DNA of 49,039 bases from Acidobacteriota bacterium. GTDB taxonomy: Bacteria > Acidobacteriota > Vicinamibacteria > Fen-336. Positions 40,640 through 48,699 of the stretch are shown here, in pieces (position 1 is the stretch's first letter; each line of letters opens with the position of its first letter). The position numbers were made by a program, and so were the translations under genes. The DNA lies in assembly GCA_022340585.1 (NCBI GenBank), contig JAJDNS010000141.1:1-49039 (forward strand), in the 5' to 3' direction. Under the pieces are notes generated by a model that saw only the letters and a list, made by a program, of their open reading frames with translations, was not told the origin of the DNA and did no database searches.

Positions 40640-42775
40640 TCAGCGCCTCCCGAACCCGAGCTCGAGGCGTGCCCGGACCTCGAAGGGGCGGGCCGGAATG
40701 GCCGAGGCCGATCCGAAGCCCCGAGTCTCGTACTCCGTGTCGGTGAGGTTGCGGAAGTGGACGCGCAGACCCCAGCGCGCTCTGGTGTAGGACACCGCCG
40801 CGTCCAGCGTGGTGTAGGCGTCGATCCTGGCCCAGTTGTCCGGAGCGATGAGCTGCTCGCTCACGTGACGCAAGCCGAGGGCGAGCCCCAGCCCGAGGTC
40901 GAACCGCTTCGACACCCAGGCGCCGAGCAGGTGCCGCGGGGCAAAGGGGGCGGTGTTTCCCGAGTGGTCGACCACCATGAAGTCGGGTGGCTGAAGCTGG
41001 ACGATCTCCGCGAAGCGGGTGAGCGTCGAGTCGGTGAAGGCGTAGGTGCCCTGGACGCTCCAGCCCCGGAACGGCTCGATGGTCAGGTCCACCTCGAGGC
41101 CCCGTGAGCGCTGGTCGCCGTCCTGCCGGGTGATCCCCGTGGAGTCGGGGATGGCGATGTTCTCCCGGCGGAGGTCGTACAGGGCCAGGCCGGCGAAGCC
41201 CCTGCCGTCGAGGAAGGTCAGCTTCGCTCCGACCTCGGCCTGCCAGCTCTCCTCCGGATCCCGCGCGCCCACGACCTGGGTCGAGGGAGGCGCCGAGGCC
41301 GTGCCCCAGCTCCCGTGCAGTGACAGGGCGCTGGTGGGGGAGAAGACGAGGCCGAGGAGCGGGTTGAGGCGGGTGCTCTCCCGCTCGGTGTCGTTGACGG
41401 CGTCCTCGTAGTCCAGCACGTCGAGCCGGGCCCCGACGAAGGCCTGCAGCTTCGGCGAGAAGCGGAGGCGGTCGACCACGTAGGGAGCGATCACCAGGCT
41501 GCGTGAGTCGCCGGCCTGCGCGTACGGGGGGACGGTGATGACGGGCGGCTGGGCGGTCTCCACCGGCTCGAGCAGGTCGATCGGGGGGAGCAAGCCGACC
41601 TCCTGGTTGAAGCGGTCCTTCAGACTCGAGAGCTCGACCCCGACCAGGAGATCGTGGCGGACCGAGCCGGTCCCGAAGCCGGCGTTCAGCTCGAGCTGGT
41701 TGCCCAGGAGCTCCTGCCGATCGTCGAGCAGAGCGAGGCTGCGTCCCACCAGCAGGCGGCCGTCCGGTCCGGGGAAGGCGCCGATCACGAGGGTGCCGTC
41801 GGAGTCCCAGGTGAGCTCGGTGTAGTAGAGGCGATTCCGCAGGGTGAGGCCGTCTGCGATCTCACGCTCGGCGAGGAAGCGGAAACGGTAGACATCCTGG
41901 GTCGAGCCGTCGAAGGGGGACTGGTAGGAACTCGTGCGCGGCACCGGCGCGAGCTCCGGGTTCTCCTGCCCGACGAACGGGATCCCCGAGTCCGGCGGGA
42001 ACCGGCTCTCCACGTACTCGAAATCGAGGCCGAGGCGGGTTCGGTCGTCGGGGTGCCAGGTGAGGGTGGGGTTCACGGCCTTGATCGAGCCGTCCCCGAT
42101 GTCGCGGTAGTTGTCGCTGCCCTGGGTGCTGGCATTCAGACGAAAGGCGAGCTTCCCGTCACCGGTCGCCGCGTTGCCGTCGAGAGAGGCCTCGAAGGTT
42201 CCGTAGCGGCCGTAGCCCAGGGTCACGTCGGCAAAGGTCTTCGCGACGGGGTGGCGGCGCACGAGCTGCACCGCCCCGGACAGCGGATTCCCCCCGTAGA
42301 GGAAGCTGGACGGGCCCTTGAGGACCTCGACCTGGCGCACGTTGTACAGCGGGTAGAAGGTCGACTCCGGCTCGGGGATCCCGTCGGTGAGGACCAGCCC
42401 GCTGCTCAGCGAGTCGAAGCCCCGGATGACGAAGAAGTCGAAGACCCCGAAGCCGGTGGCCACGTTCACGCCGCTCACGTTCTTCAGGGCGTCGCCCACG
42501 ATGTTTGCCGTCTGCTCCTCGTAGAGGTGCTCGGGCACCACCGCGACGCTGACGGGGAGGTCCCGGACCGCGACCGGGAGGCGGGTCGCGGCCGTGCTGG
42601 GCGGCGGGGCCGGGTGGGGCTCGGCCTCCACCCGGACCTCGGCCTCGAAGCGCGGGGTCTCCTCCTTGGCGGTGCTGTCCTTCTCCTGCTCTTCCTGAGC
42701 GACGCCCGGCCACGCTACCAGCATGGCGGTCAGGGCGAGGCAAGGGACGAAGATCTTCCTGGTTCGTGCGCTCAT
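40640..42775 (-). CDS. TonB-dependent siderophore-type receptor
   Basis: A protein of 711 residues. The signal peptide is about 1-26. The plug (about 60-190) contains VAVVPEHLYEEQTANIVGDALKN in the usual place (quoted in part), then GFDFFVIRGFDS-type residues and VEVLKGPSSFLYGG. The barrel ends in a C-terminal Arg-Arg preceded by ARLELGFG. The pattern matches FhuA/FpvA-type siderophore receptors. ATG 42775 has only a distant GGAGA. A promoter with TATACT and a partial -35 lies upstream, but I see no clear Fur box, so iron regulation is not shown. It is divergent from a PQQ-repeat propeller gene. Confidence 0.88.
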   Translation of the reverse strand: MSARTRKIFVPCLALTAMLVAWPGVAQEEQEKDSTAKEETPRFEAEVRVEAEPHPAPPPSTAATRLPVAVRDLPVSVAVVPEHLYEEQTANIVGDALKNVSGVNVATGFGVFDFFVIRGFDSLSSGLVLTDGIPEPESTFYPLYNVRQVEVLKGPSSFLYGGNPLSGAVQLVRRHPVAKTFADVTLGYGRYGTFEASLDGNAATGDGKLAFRLNASTQGSDNYRDIGDGSIKAVNPTLTWHPDDRTRLGLDFEYVESRFPPDSGIPFVGQENPELAPVPRTSSYQSPFDGSTQDVYRFRFLAEREIADGLTLRNRLYYTELTWDSDGTLVIGAFPGPDGRLLVGRSLALLDDRQELLGNQLELNAGFGTGSVRHDLLVGVELSSLKDRFNQEVGLLPPIDLLEPVETAQPPVITVPPYAQAGDSRSLVIAPYVVDRLRFSPKLQAFVGARLDVLDYEDAVNDTERESTRLNPLLGLVFSPTSALSLHGSWGTASAPPSTQVVGARDPEESWQAEVGAKLTFLDGRGFAGLALYDLRRENIAIPDSTGITRQDGDQRSRGLEVDLTIEPFRGWSVQGTYAFTDSTLTRFAEIVQLQPPDFMVVDHSGNTAPFAPRHLLGAWVSKRFDLGLGLALGLRHVSEQLIAPDNWARIDAYTTLDAAVSYTRARWGLRVHFRNLTDTEYETRGFGSASAIPARPFEVRARLELGFGRR

Positions 42776-42906
42776 GTCGTTTCGCGTTCTCCGGATCGCT
42801 GGATCAGGACGCGGGGGCATCTCCGATCGCAAACACGTGCTTCTGGCCGCGGATGTCGATCCGCCCACCCGTAGCCTCCGGGCTGGCTGGTCTGGGGCAA
42901 ACTTCG

Positions 42907-42936
42907 AGTATAACCGCCTCGCGACCTGTGTTTGAA
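42907..42936 (-). promoter_or_regulatory. Promoter of the siderophore-type receptor gene, overlapping a divergent -10
   Basis: On the minus strand, TTCAAA (42931-42936; 4 of 6 to -35) and TATACT (42907-42912; 5 of 6 to -10) are spaced by 18 nt. On the plus strand TATAAC (42909-42914) overlaps the same bases and could serve the propeller gene at 42971. The two promoters would compete for polymerase. Confidence 0.45.
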
Positions 42937-42970
42937 TGGGGGAACGAGCTCACCGAAGAGGAGAAGGTCC

Positions 42971-44323
42971 ATGCGTTTGAACGCCGCCGTGGTGACCGCG
43001 GCCGTCCTCGTTTCCGGCGCGGGATACGCGGAGGAGCCCGCTCAGAACTGGCCCCGTTTCCGTGGGCCGCACGCCCGCGGGGTCGCCGAGGGACACGCCA
43101 CCCCCGCGACCTGGGACCTGGAGAGCGGGAGGGGCGTCCTCTGGAAGACGCCCATCCCCGGCCTCGCCCACTCCTCGCCCATCGTCTGGGGGGACAGCGT
43201 CTTCGTGACCTCCGCCGTCAACACCGAGGGCGGCTCCTTTCTCAAGGTGGGCCTCTACGGCTCCATCGACCCGGTCCCCGACGAGCCCGTGCACCGCTGG
43301 GTCGTCTACCGCATCGACAGGAAGAGCGGGGAGGTCCGGTGGGAGCGGACGGCCCACGAGGGCGTGCCCCGGCGTCCGCGCCACCCCAAGGCCACCCTCG
43401 CCAACCCGACCCCGGCGACGGACGGTGAGAAGGTCGTGGCCTTCTTCGGGTCGGAGGGCCTCTACTGCTACGACCTGGAGGGCCAGCTCCTCTGGAAGAA
43501 GGACTTCGGCCCCCTGGACGCGGCGTTCTTCGTGGCCCCCGACGCCCAGTGGGGCTTCGCCAGCTCGCCGATCGTCCACGACGGTGTCGTCTACATCCAG
43601 TGCGACGTCCTCAACGACCCCTTCCTCGCCGCCTTCGACCTGGAGACGGGAGACGAGATCTGGCGGACCCCCCGGGACGACGTCCCCACCTGGAGCACGC
43701 CCACCGTCCACGAGGTCGGCGACCGGAAGCTCCTCCTGGTGAATGGCTGGAAGCACGCCGGGGGCTACGACGCCACCACCGGCAAGGAGGTCTGGAGGCT
43801 CAGCGGGGGAGGGGACATCCCGGTCCCGGGCCCGGTCGTCGCCCACGACCTGGTCTTCCTCACCAACGCCCACGGCAGCGACTCTCCCATCTACGCCGTC
43901 CGTCTTGACGCGAAAGGCGACATCTCCCTGGGTGACGGGGAGACGTCGAACGACCACATCTCCTGGAGCATCCCCCGGGGCGGGGCCTACATGCAGACCC
44001 CCCTGGTCTACGGCGACTACCTCTACAACTGCCGCGACAACGGGGTCCTGAGCGTGTACGACGCGAAGACCGGAGACCGGAAGTACCAGCAGCGCCTCGG
44101 CCGGGGTGGGGGCGGCTTCACCGCCTCGCCCGTGGCCGCCGACGGCAAGGTCTACTTCACCAGCGAGGACGGCGACGTCTACGTCGTGAGGGCCGGCCCG
44201 GAGTACGAGCTCCTGGCCACCAACGCCCTCGACGAGGTGACGATGGCTTCACCCGCCATCTCCGAGGGCACGCTCTACTTCCGCACCCGCACCCACCTCG
44301 TCGCGGTGGGGGCGAGCGACTAG
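42971..44323 (+). CDS. Secreted PQQ-repeat beta-propeller protein
   Basis: A protein of 450 residues. Signal peptide about 1-20, then WPRFRGPHARG and a full PQQ-repeat propeller (FDLETGDEIW, GYDATTGKEVW, VYDAKTGDRKY). ATG 42971 was chosen because GAGGAG lies 7 nt upstream; an open frame extends 13 codons further to a TTG that has no such site. It ends 3 nt from the convergent anti-sigma gene. Very similar in layout to the paralogue at 37976. Ligand and function unknown; sharing a promoter region with a siderophore receptor may mean co-regulation. Confidence 0.9.
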   Translation: MRLNAAVVTAAVLVSGAGYAEEPAQNWPRFRGPHARGVAEGHATPATWDLESGRGVLWKTPIPGLAHSSPIVWGDSVFVTSAVNTEGGSFLKVGLYGSIDPVPDEPVHRWVVYRIDRKSGEVRWERTAHEGVPRRPRHPKATLANPTPATDGEKVVAFFGSEGLYCYDLEGQLLWKKDFGPLDAAFFVAPDAQWGFASSPIVHDGVVYIQCDVLNDPFLAAFDLETGDEIWRTPRDDVPTWSTPTVHEVGDRKLLLVNGWKHAGGYDATTGKEVWRLSGGGDIPVPGPVVAHDLVFLTNAHGSDSPIYAVRLDAKGDISLGDGETSNDHISWSIPRGGAYMQTPLVYGDYLYNCRDNGVLSVYDAKTGDRKYQQRLGRGGGGFTASPVAADGKVYFTSEDGDVYVVRAGPEYELLATNALDEVTMASPAISEGTLYFRTRTHLVAVGASD

Positions 44324-44326
44324 ATC

Positions 44327-44896
44327 TCAGGGCTCGGGCCAGGGCGTGTGGTCGAACGTGTACTCCCCGAGGACCCGCTCGCCCTGGGGGTCGACGGCCA
44401 GGAGCCGCAACCGCTGAACGTGAGCGCGCATCGCGCGGAGGGTGTCCGCCGAGGGGGCGAACACGAGCTCGCCGCCGGCGGGGTCGAAGGGGAGATCGGG
44501 GAGTCGCTGCTCCGGTCCGTCGTCGATGCAGATGACGAGATCGAGCTGGGAAACGCCGCCGAGGTCCGCCTCGAGCCGGGCGAGCACCACGTCGTCGTCG
44601 GGCCCCACGGTGCACAGGACGCCCCCGCCGGGGGGCACGCGGTACTCGCGAATCCGCCGACCCTCCTCCTGCAGGCGCTCGATCGCGGCCGGCAGCAGGA
44701 CGGCGGGCAGCTCTCCCGTGCGGACGAGGCCCCGGACGCCCTCGGCGACGGCGGCCAGGCTCTCCCCCCGGCGGGCGCACTCGGCGCAGGAGAGCAGGTG
44801 CTCCTCGAGCGGGTCCTGCTCCGAGGCCGAGAGCTCGCCCGCCCACCAGGCGAGGAGGCTCTCGTCCGTCACCGGAGTGGTGCACGTGCCGGTCAC
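44327..44896 (-). CDS. Zinc-finger (zf-HC2-like) anti-sigma factor, soluble
   Basis: A protein of 189 residues. An N-terminal zf-HC2-type module (about 12-45) has the HxxxCxxC signature as HLLSCAECARR, preceded by the helix LLAWWAGELSASEQDPLEEH. In this family the module binds and blocks an ECF sigma factor. The rest is a beta-rich domain with no transmembrane helix, unlike most RsiW/ZAS-type anti-sigmas that are membrane-anchored. The GTG start overlaps the sigma factor stop (GTGA), supporting the pairing. The C-terminal domain could be the sensor; it is not a family I recognise. Confidence 0.75.
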   Translation of the reverse strand: MTGTCTTPVTDESLLAWWAGELSASEQDPLEEHLLSCAECARRGESLAAVAEGVRGLVRTGELPAVLLPAAIERLQEEGRRIREYRVPPGGGVLCTVGPDDDVVLARLEADLGGVSQLDLVICIDDGPEQRLPDLPFDPAGGELVFAPSADTLRAMRAHVQRLRLLAVDPQGERVLGEYTFDHTPWPEP

Positions 44897-45462
44897 GCCG
44901 CGGTCCCCAGGACACAATCGCGCAGGCTCACGAAGGCCCGGCGCCGGATCGTCCGGACGTTCTCGGAGCTGAGCGACAGGCGTGCCCCGATCTCGCTCGA
45001 GGGCTGCTCGGCGAAGAACGTGAGAACGAGGACGGTGCGCTCTCGCGGGCCCAGCCCCTCCAGGCACGCACGCAACCGGTTCTGGTCCAGGAGCAGCAGG
45101 TCGGTCTCGGCCCGGCGCGGGAAGACGCCGGCGAACCGGTCCAGCAGGTCCTCACGGCGCTTCTGCCCGCGACGGAGGTTGCGGACCACCAGGCGGCACG
45201 TCCCGAACACGAAGGACGCCAGCCGGTCCGGCTCCCGAACGCGTCCCGCCCTCAGCTGCTCCAGGGTCAGCACGAAGACCTCCTGAACGAGGTCGTCGGC
45301 GGCAGCAGGGTCGCGCAGGTGACGGAGGCCATAGAGACGGACGCGCGGGGCGAGGCGCCGGAAGAGCTCCGCCTCCGCTTCCGTCGCGTCGCTCCCGCCC
45401 CCGGACACCACCCGGGCGAGGTCTCCATCGGAAGGCACCCCCGCGTGTCCAGCCTCGTCCAT
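44893..45462 (-). CDS. ECF-family RNA polymerase sigma factor
   Basis: A protein of 189 residues. Region 2 contains the core-binding and -10 segment DDLVQEVFVLTLEQL, and region 4 carries the helix-turn-helix SSEIGARLSLSSENVRTIRRRAF. The linker between them is short and basic, as usual for ECF sigmas. It is followed directly by its presumed zinc-finger anti-sigma (GTGA overlap). ATG 45462 has no good Shine-Dalgarno. The divergent gap to the ODP-like gene contains a perfect inverted repeat. Its regulon is unknown. Confidence 0.92.
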   Translation of the reverse strand: MDEAGHAGVPSDGDLARVVSGGGSDATEAEAELFRRLAPRVRLYGLRHLRDPAAADDLVQEVFVLTLEQLRAGRVREPDRLASFVFGTCRLVVRNLRRGQKRREDLLDRFAGVFPRRAETDLLLLDQNRLRACLEGLGPRERTVLVLTFFAEQPSSEIGARLSLSSENVRTIRRRAFVSLRDCVLGTAA

Positions 45463-45500
45463 GCGGTGAGCGTATCACCCATCACGGTCACGTCAGGGAG

Positions 45501-45527
45501 GTGTCACGACCCTCCCCCCCGTGACAC
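45501..45527. promoter_or_regulatory. Candidate operator dyad between sigma factor and ODP-like gene
   Basis: A perfect 8-bp inverted repeat, GTGTCACG (45501-45508) and CGTGACAC (45520-45527), with an 11-nt C-rich spacer. A GTCACG half site also occurs at 45487-45492. It lies 39 nt from the sigma ATG and 29 nt from the ODP-like ATG, so one factor could control both directions. Confidence 0.4.
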
Positions 45528-45556
45528 TCCCCCTGTAGAACCAAGGGAGGAATGTG

Positions 45557-46294
45557 ATGATCACGAACGCTCAAAGCGGAACCCACGTCGACGAGGTCGC
45601 CCCGGGAATCTACCGCATCTCCACTCCAGTCAAGGACTTCCCGGGAGGCTTCAGCTTCAACCAGTACCTCATCGCGGACGAGGAGCCGCTGCTCTTCCAC
45701 TCGGGCCCGAGGCGGATGTCTCCCCTCGTGCGGGAGGCCATCGCCGCCGTGATGCCGGTGGAGAAGCTGAGGTGGGTGGGCCTCTCCCACTTCGAGGCCG
45801 ACGAGTGCGGAGGGCTCAACGAGCTGCTCGCGGTCGCTCCAAAGGCGCAGCCCCTGTCCAGCCGCGTCGCGGCGATGGTCTCGGTGGACGACTTCGCCGA
45901 CCGTCCCTCGCGCCCCCTCGCCGACGGGGAGGTGCTGAGCCTGGGCCAGGCCCGCGTCCGTTGGCTCGACACCCCGCACCTGCCCCACGGCTGGGACTGC
46001 GGCTACCTCTTCGAGGAGACCACGAGCACGCTGCTCTGCGGCGACCTGTTCACCCAGCCCGGGGCCGACAACCCGCCCCTCACAGAGGGCGACATCCTCG
46101 GTCCCAGCGAGGCGATGCGCGGAGGGATGGACTACTTCGCCCACTCCGAGGGCAGCCGCGCGCTCTTCGAGAAGGTCGCGGCCACCGAGCCGCGCACCCT
46201 GGCCTGCATGCACGGCAGCGCGTGGTCCGGCGACGGGAAGCGGCTGCTCCTCGACCTCTCCGATGCGCTCGACGCCAGGAAGGCTGCGGCCTAG
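45557..46294 (+). CDS. ODP-like (flavodiiron-type) metallo-beta-lactamase-fold protein
   Basis: A protein of 245 residues of the metallo-beta-lactamase fold. The metal-binding segment SHFEADECGG has the H-x-E-x-D-[EH] pattern of ODP/flavodiiron oxygen- and NO-reactive diiron proteins, rather than the HxHxDH of hydrolases. Other ligands are probably in DTPHLPHGW, CGDLFTQPG and CMHGSAW. There is no flavodoxin domain, so electrons would come from a separate partner. ODP-like proteins sense O2 or redox state. ATG 45557 has GGGAGG 6 nt upstream; an adjacent GTG at 45554 is less well spaced. Divergent from the sigma factor gene. Confidence 0.82.
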   Translation: MITNAQSGTHVDEVAPGIYRISTPVKDFPGGFSFNQYLIADEEPLLFHSGPRRMSPLVREAIAAVMPVEKLRWVGLSHFEADECGGLNELLAVAPKAQPLSSRVAAMVSVDDFADRPSRPLADGEVLSLGQARVRWLDTPHLPHGWDCGYLFEETTSTLLCGDLFTQPGADNPPLTEGDILGPSEAMRGGMDYFAHSEGSRALFEKVAATEPRTLACMHGSAWSGDGKRLLLDLSDALDARKAAA

Positions 46295-46318
46295 CGGGCC
46301 CGTTGCCGGAACCGCCGT

Positions 46319-47077
46319 TCACCGGGAGCGGGGGACGCGAACGGGGACGGCGGGACCCAGCGTGACGCCCTCGAGGTCGACGAGGCAGCGCCGGCCCAAC
46401 AGGCGCACCCCGGCGCGCCGGGCGTCCGCGACGGCCCCGGCGAAGTCGGGGTCGATGGCGGCGTCGGGCATGATGCGGTCGGCATCGGGCCGCTGGAGGA
46501 CGAAGAGAACGGCCGTCGCCCATTCCCCGCTGCGGTGCAGGGTCGTCAGCTCGCGGACGTGCCGCGTCCCGCGAGCGGTCACCGCATCGGGAAACAGACC
46601 CACTCGATTCTCCACGAGGGTGACGCTCTTCACCTCCAGGGCCATCCGCCGCGGCCCGGGCCCCCCGCGTCGCCGGTGCAGCAGAAAGTCGAATCGGGAG
46701 GGCCCGATGGTGTGCTCCCGCTTCTCGAGGCGCCACCCCCTCAGCTCATCCAGCACCTCCGTCTCCAGGGCCCGGGCGATGAGACGGTTGGGGAGAGCGG
46801 TGTCGACGGAGACGAGGGCCGACGCATCGGGGGATTCCACCAGGGCCGCGCTCCACCGTGTCTTCCGCAGGGGGTCGGCGGCGGGGCGGAGCCAGAGACG
46901 CCGTCCCGGGACCAGGAGCTCCACGAGTCGTCCCGGGTCGGCGAGGTGGGCGACGGCTCGCCGTCCGTTCGCCAGGCGTGCGTGGACGATGAAGCGGTTG
47001 GGCCGCTCGAGGAAGCGGGCCTCGACGAGCGGTCCGCGAAGGGGCAGGACGGGAGCCGTCCGGGTTCGGGGGCGCAC
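46319..47077 (-). CDS. sfsA: SfsA-family DNA-binding/nuclease-like protein
   Basis: A protein of 252 residues. Family signatures are ERPNRFIVHA, the motif HLADPGRL, the nuclease-like core KREHTIGPSRFDFLLHRR with MALEVKSVTLVE, and the C-terminal DPDFAGAVADARRAGVRLLGRR. SfsA was named for sugar fermentation stimulation in E. coli, and the family has a PD-(D/E)XK-type core. The GTG start at 47077 is about 12 codons before the conserved region; GGAG lies close upstream. It follows the serine hydrolase gene by 17 nt on the same strand, so they may be co-transcribed. Confidence 0.85.
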   Translation of the reverse strand: MRPRTRTAPVLPLRGPLVEARFLERPNRFIVHARLANGRRAVAHLADPGRLVELLVPGRRLWLRPAADPLRKTRWSAALVESPDASALVSVDTALPNRLIARALETEVLDELRGWRLEKREHTIGPSRFDFLLHRRRGGPGPRRMALEVKSVTLVENRVGLFPDAVTARGTRHVRELTTLHRSGEWATAVLFVLQRPDADRIMPDAAIDPDFAGAVADARRAGVRLLGRRCLVDLEGVTLGPAVPVRVPRSR

Positions 47078-47094
47078 TGGCTCCGGGCGGCGCG

Positions 47095-48597
47095 CTACGG
47101 TTCCTGCCGACCGATGAGGAGCGGCCGCTCCGTCGGCCCGAATCCCACGTTCATCTCGGCGTCGAAGAGCAGGACGTCGCCCTCGAACTCGAGCTCGTAC
47201 GTGGCGCAGAACGGGGTCTTGTGGAAGCAGGCCTTCGCGGTGTAGGTGGCGTCGTCGGTCCAGGCGCCGGTCGCCGCCACCGGCTCCTCGGTGCGGGCCA
47301 TGGCCCGACCCCCGAAGGGCAGGCGGCCGCCGACGCGCCACTCGCCCGAGCCGCACGCCAGGGGCCAGTCCCGGCCATCGATCCGGAGCACGAGCGTCGT
47401 CTCCTCGCCGACCTCCAGGCTCACTGCCTCGATCTCGCCGTCGTTCTCCGGGAGGACGTAGACGTTGCCCGAGATCGCGGCGGCGACAGGAGACGCCGCG
47501 CTCGCGGCCGGGGGCGGCAGCCGCAGGCTCGCCATCTTCTTCTCCAGACGCTCCCGGGTGCCGTCGTCCGCGGGGAGGGCGCCGTCCTTCATCCCCCCGA
47601 GGAGGTGCTCCCACACGAGGTTCAGTACCGCCTGCATGTCGCCCACCCCGCTGGTGATGGCGACGACGGCGTCCTGCTCGGGCATGACGATGCAGTACTG
47701 GCCGAAGGCGCCGTCGCCCCGGTACTGGCCGTGGCGGCAGCGCCAGAACTGGTAGCCGTACCCCTGCTCCCAGTCGCTGTCCGGGCTCGAGCCGTTGGAG
47801 ACCTGCCGCGCGGTCGCGGCCGCGACCCAGGCCTCCGGCAGGATCTGCTCGCCGTTCCAGCGGCCCCTCTGCAGGTACAGCTGCCCGAAGCGTGCGATGT
47901 CTTCCGTGGTCAGGTGGAGGCCGAATCCACCCAGGGAGACGCCTCTCGTGTTCGCGTCCCACCGCGGGGTCGCGATCCCCAGCGGCCCGAAGAGGCGAGG
48001 GCCCAGGTAGTCCACCAGCGGCGTGCCGGTCACCTTCTGGACGATGGCCGACAGCATGAAGGACGCCGGGGTGTTGTAGACGAAGTGGGTGCCCGGCTTG
48101 TGGGCCACGGGCAGGGCCAGGAACTCGGTCACCCCCGGGTCCCCGGCCATCCCGTAGGAGAAGCCCTGAATCGCTTCCTCGTGGTGGCCCGTGTTCATGC
48201 TCAGCAGGTCCCGGACCCGCATGGCCTTGAGGTTCTCGGACGGCTCCTCCGGGGCCTCCTCGGGGAAGAAGGAGAGGACGGTGTCGTCGAGGCTCAGCTT
48301 CCCCTCGGCGATGGCGAGCCCGACCCCGGTGGAGGTGAAGCTCTTGGAGAGCGAGAAGAGGACGTGCGGGTCCTCGCGGCGGTAGGGCTCCCACCATCCC
48401 TCGGCCACGACGTTCCCGTGGCGCAGGACCATGAGGCTGTGGAGGGAGTCGATCTCGGCCTCGGTCTTCTCCACGAAGGTCAGGATCGAGGACGAGGAGA
48501 TCCCCTGGGCTTCAGGAGCGCTGCGGGGAAGGTTGGGGGCCTCGGCGTCCGCGAAGGTGGGGAAGGACAGCAGAAGCGCGGCGATGATCGTTCTCAT
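47095..48597 (-). CDS. Serine beta-lactamase-like hydrolase, exported
   Basis: A protein of 500 residues with a signal peptide (about 1-18) and a class C beta-lactamase/DD-peptidase domain (about 25-370). The nucleophile motif is SLSKS (SxxK), with the Tyr motif in HFVYNTPASF and a possible third motif near the GDGAFGQYC segment. A C-terminal domain of about 110 residues, rich in beta strands, follows. Such proteins hydrolyse esters or peptides, and few are true beta-lactamases. ATG 48597 has no Shine-Dalgarno; a CAGAAT box sits 8 nt upstream. The frame continues upstream into the transposase remnant without a stop. Confidence 0.9.
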   Translation of the reverse strand: MRTIIAALLLSFPTFADAEAPNLPRSAPEAQGISSSSILTFVEKTEAEIDSLHSLMVLRHGNVVAEGWWEPYRREDPHVLFSLSKSFTSTGVGLAIAEGKLSLDDTVLSFFPEEAPEEPSENLKAMRVRDLLSMNTGHHEEAIQGFSYGMAGDPGVTEFLALPVAHKPGTHFVYNTPASFMLSAIVQKVTGTPLVDYLGPRLFGPLGIATPRWDANTRGVSLGGFGLHLTTEDIARFGQLYLQRGRWNGEQILPEAWVAAATARQVSNGSSPDSDWEQGYGYQFWRCRHGQYRGDGAFGQYCIVMPEQDAVVAITSGVGDMQAVLNLVWEHLLGGMKDGALPADDGTRERLEKKMASLRLPPPAASAASPVAAAISGNVYVLPENDGEIEAVSLEVGEETTLVLRIDGRDWPLACGSGEWRVGGRLPFGGRAMARTEEPVAATGAWTDDATYTAKACFHKTPFCATYELEFEGDVLLFDAEMNVGFGPTERPLLIGRQEP

Positions 48598-48605
48598 AGC
48601 CGCGC

Positions 48606-48611
48606 ATTCTG
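48606..48611 (-). promoter_or_regulatory. -10-like box of a possible leaderless transcript
   Basis: On the minus strand CAGAAT (4 to 5 matches to TATAAT-type boxes) ends 8 nt before the hydrolase ATG. No Shine-Dalgarno is present. Confidence 0.3.
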
Positions 48612-48699
48612 TCACATCACTCCAGCAGCGACGGCCAGTTGGCCACGACCTGGAGCCGTCGCGGCGACTGACTCTCCAGCGGGACCTTTCTCCGAGAAC

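Noticed and set aside
40640..42936. Fur-box control of the siderophore-type receptor
   Set aside because: No 19-bp Fur-like inverted repeat (GATAATGATAAT-type) is visible in the promoter region.
5822..44323. PQQ-dependent alcohol/glucose dehydrogenases
   Set aside because: The propellers carry the repeat pattern but not the catalytic Asp and Ca-binding residues or a cytochrome domain. They look like binding or scaffold proteins.
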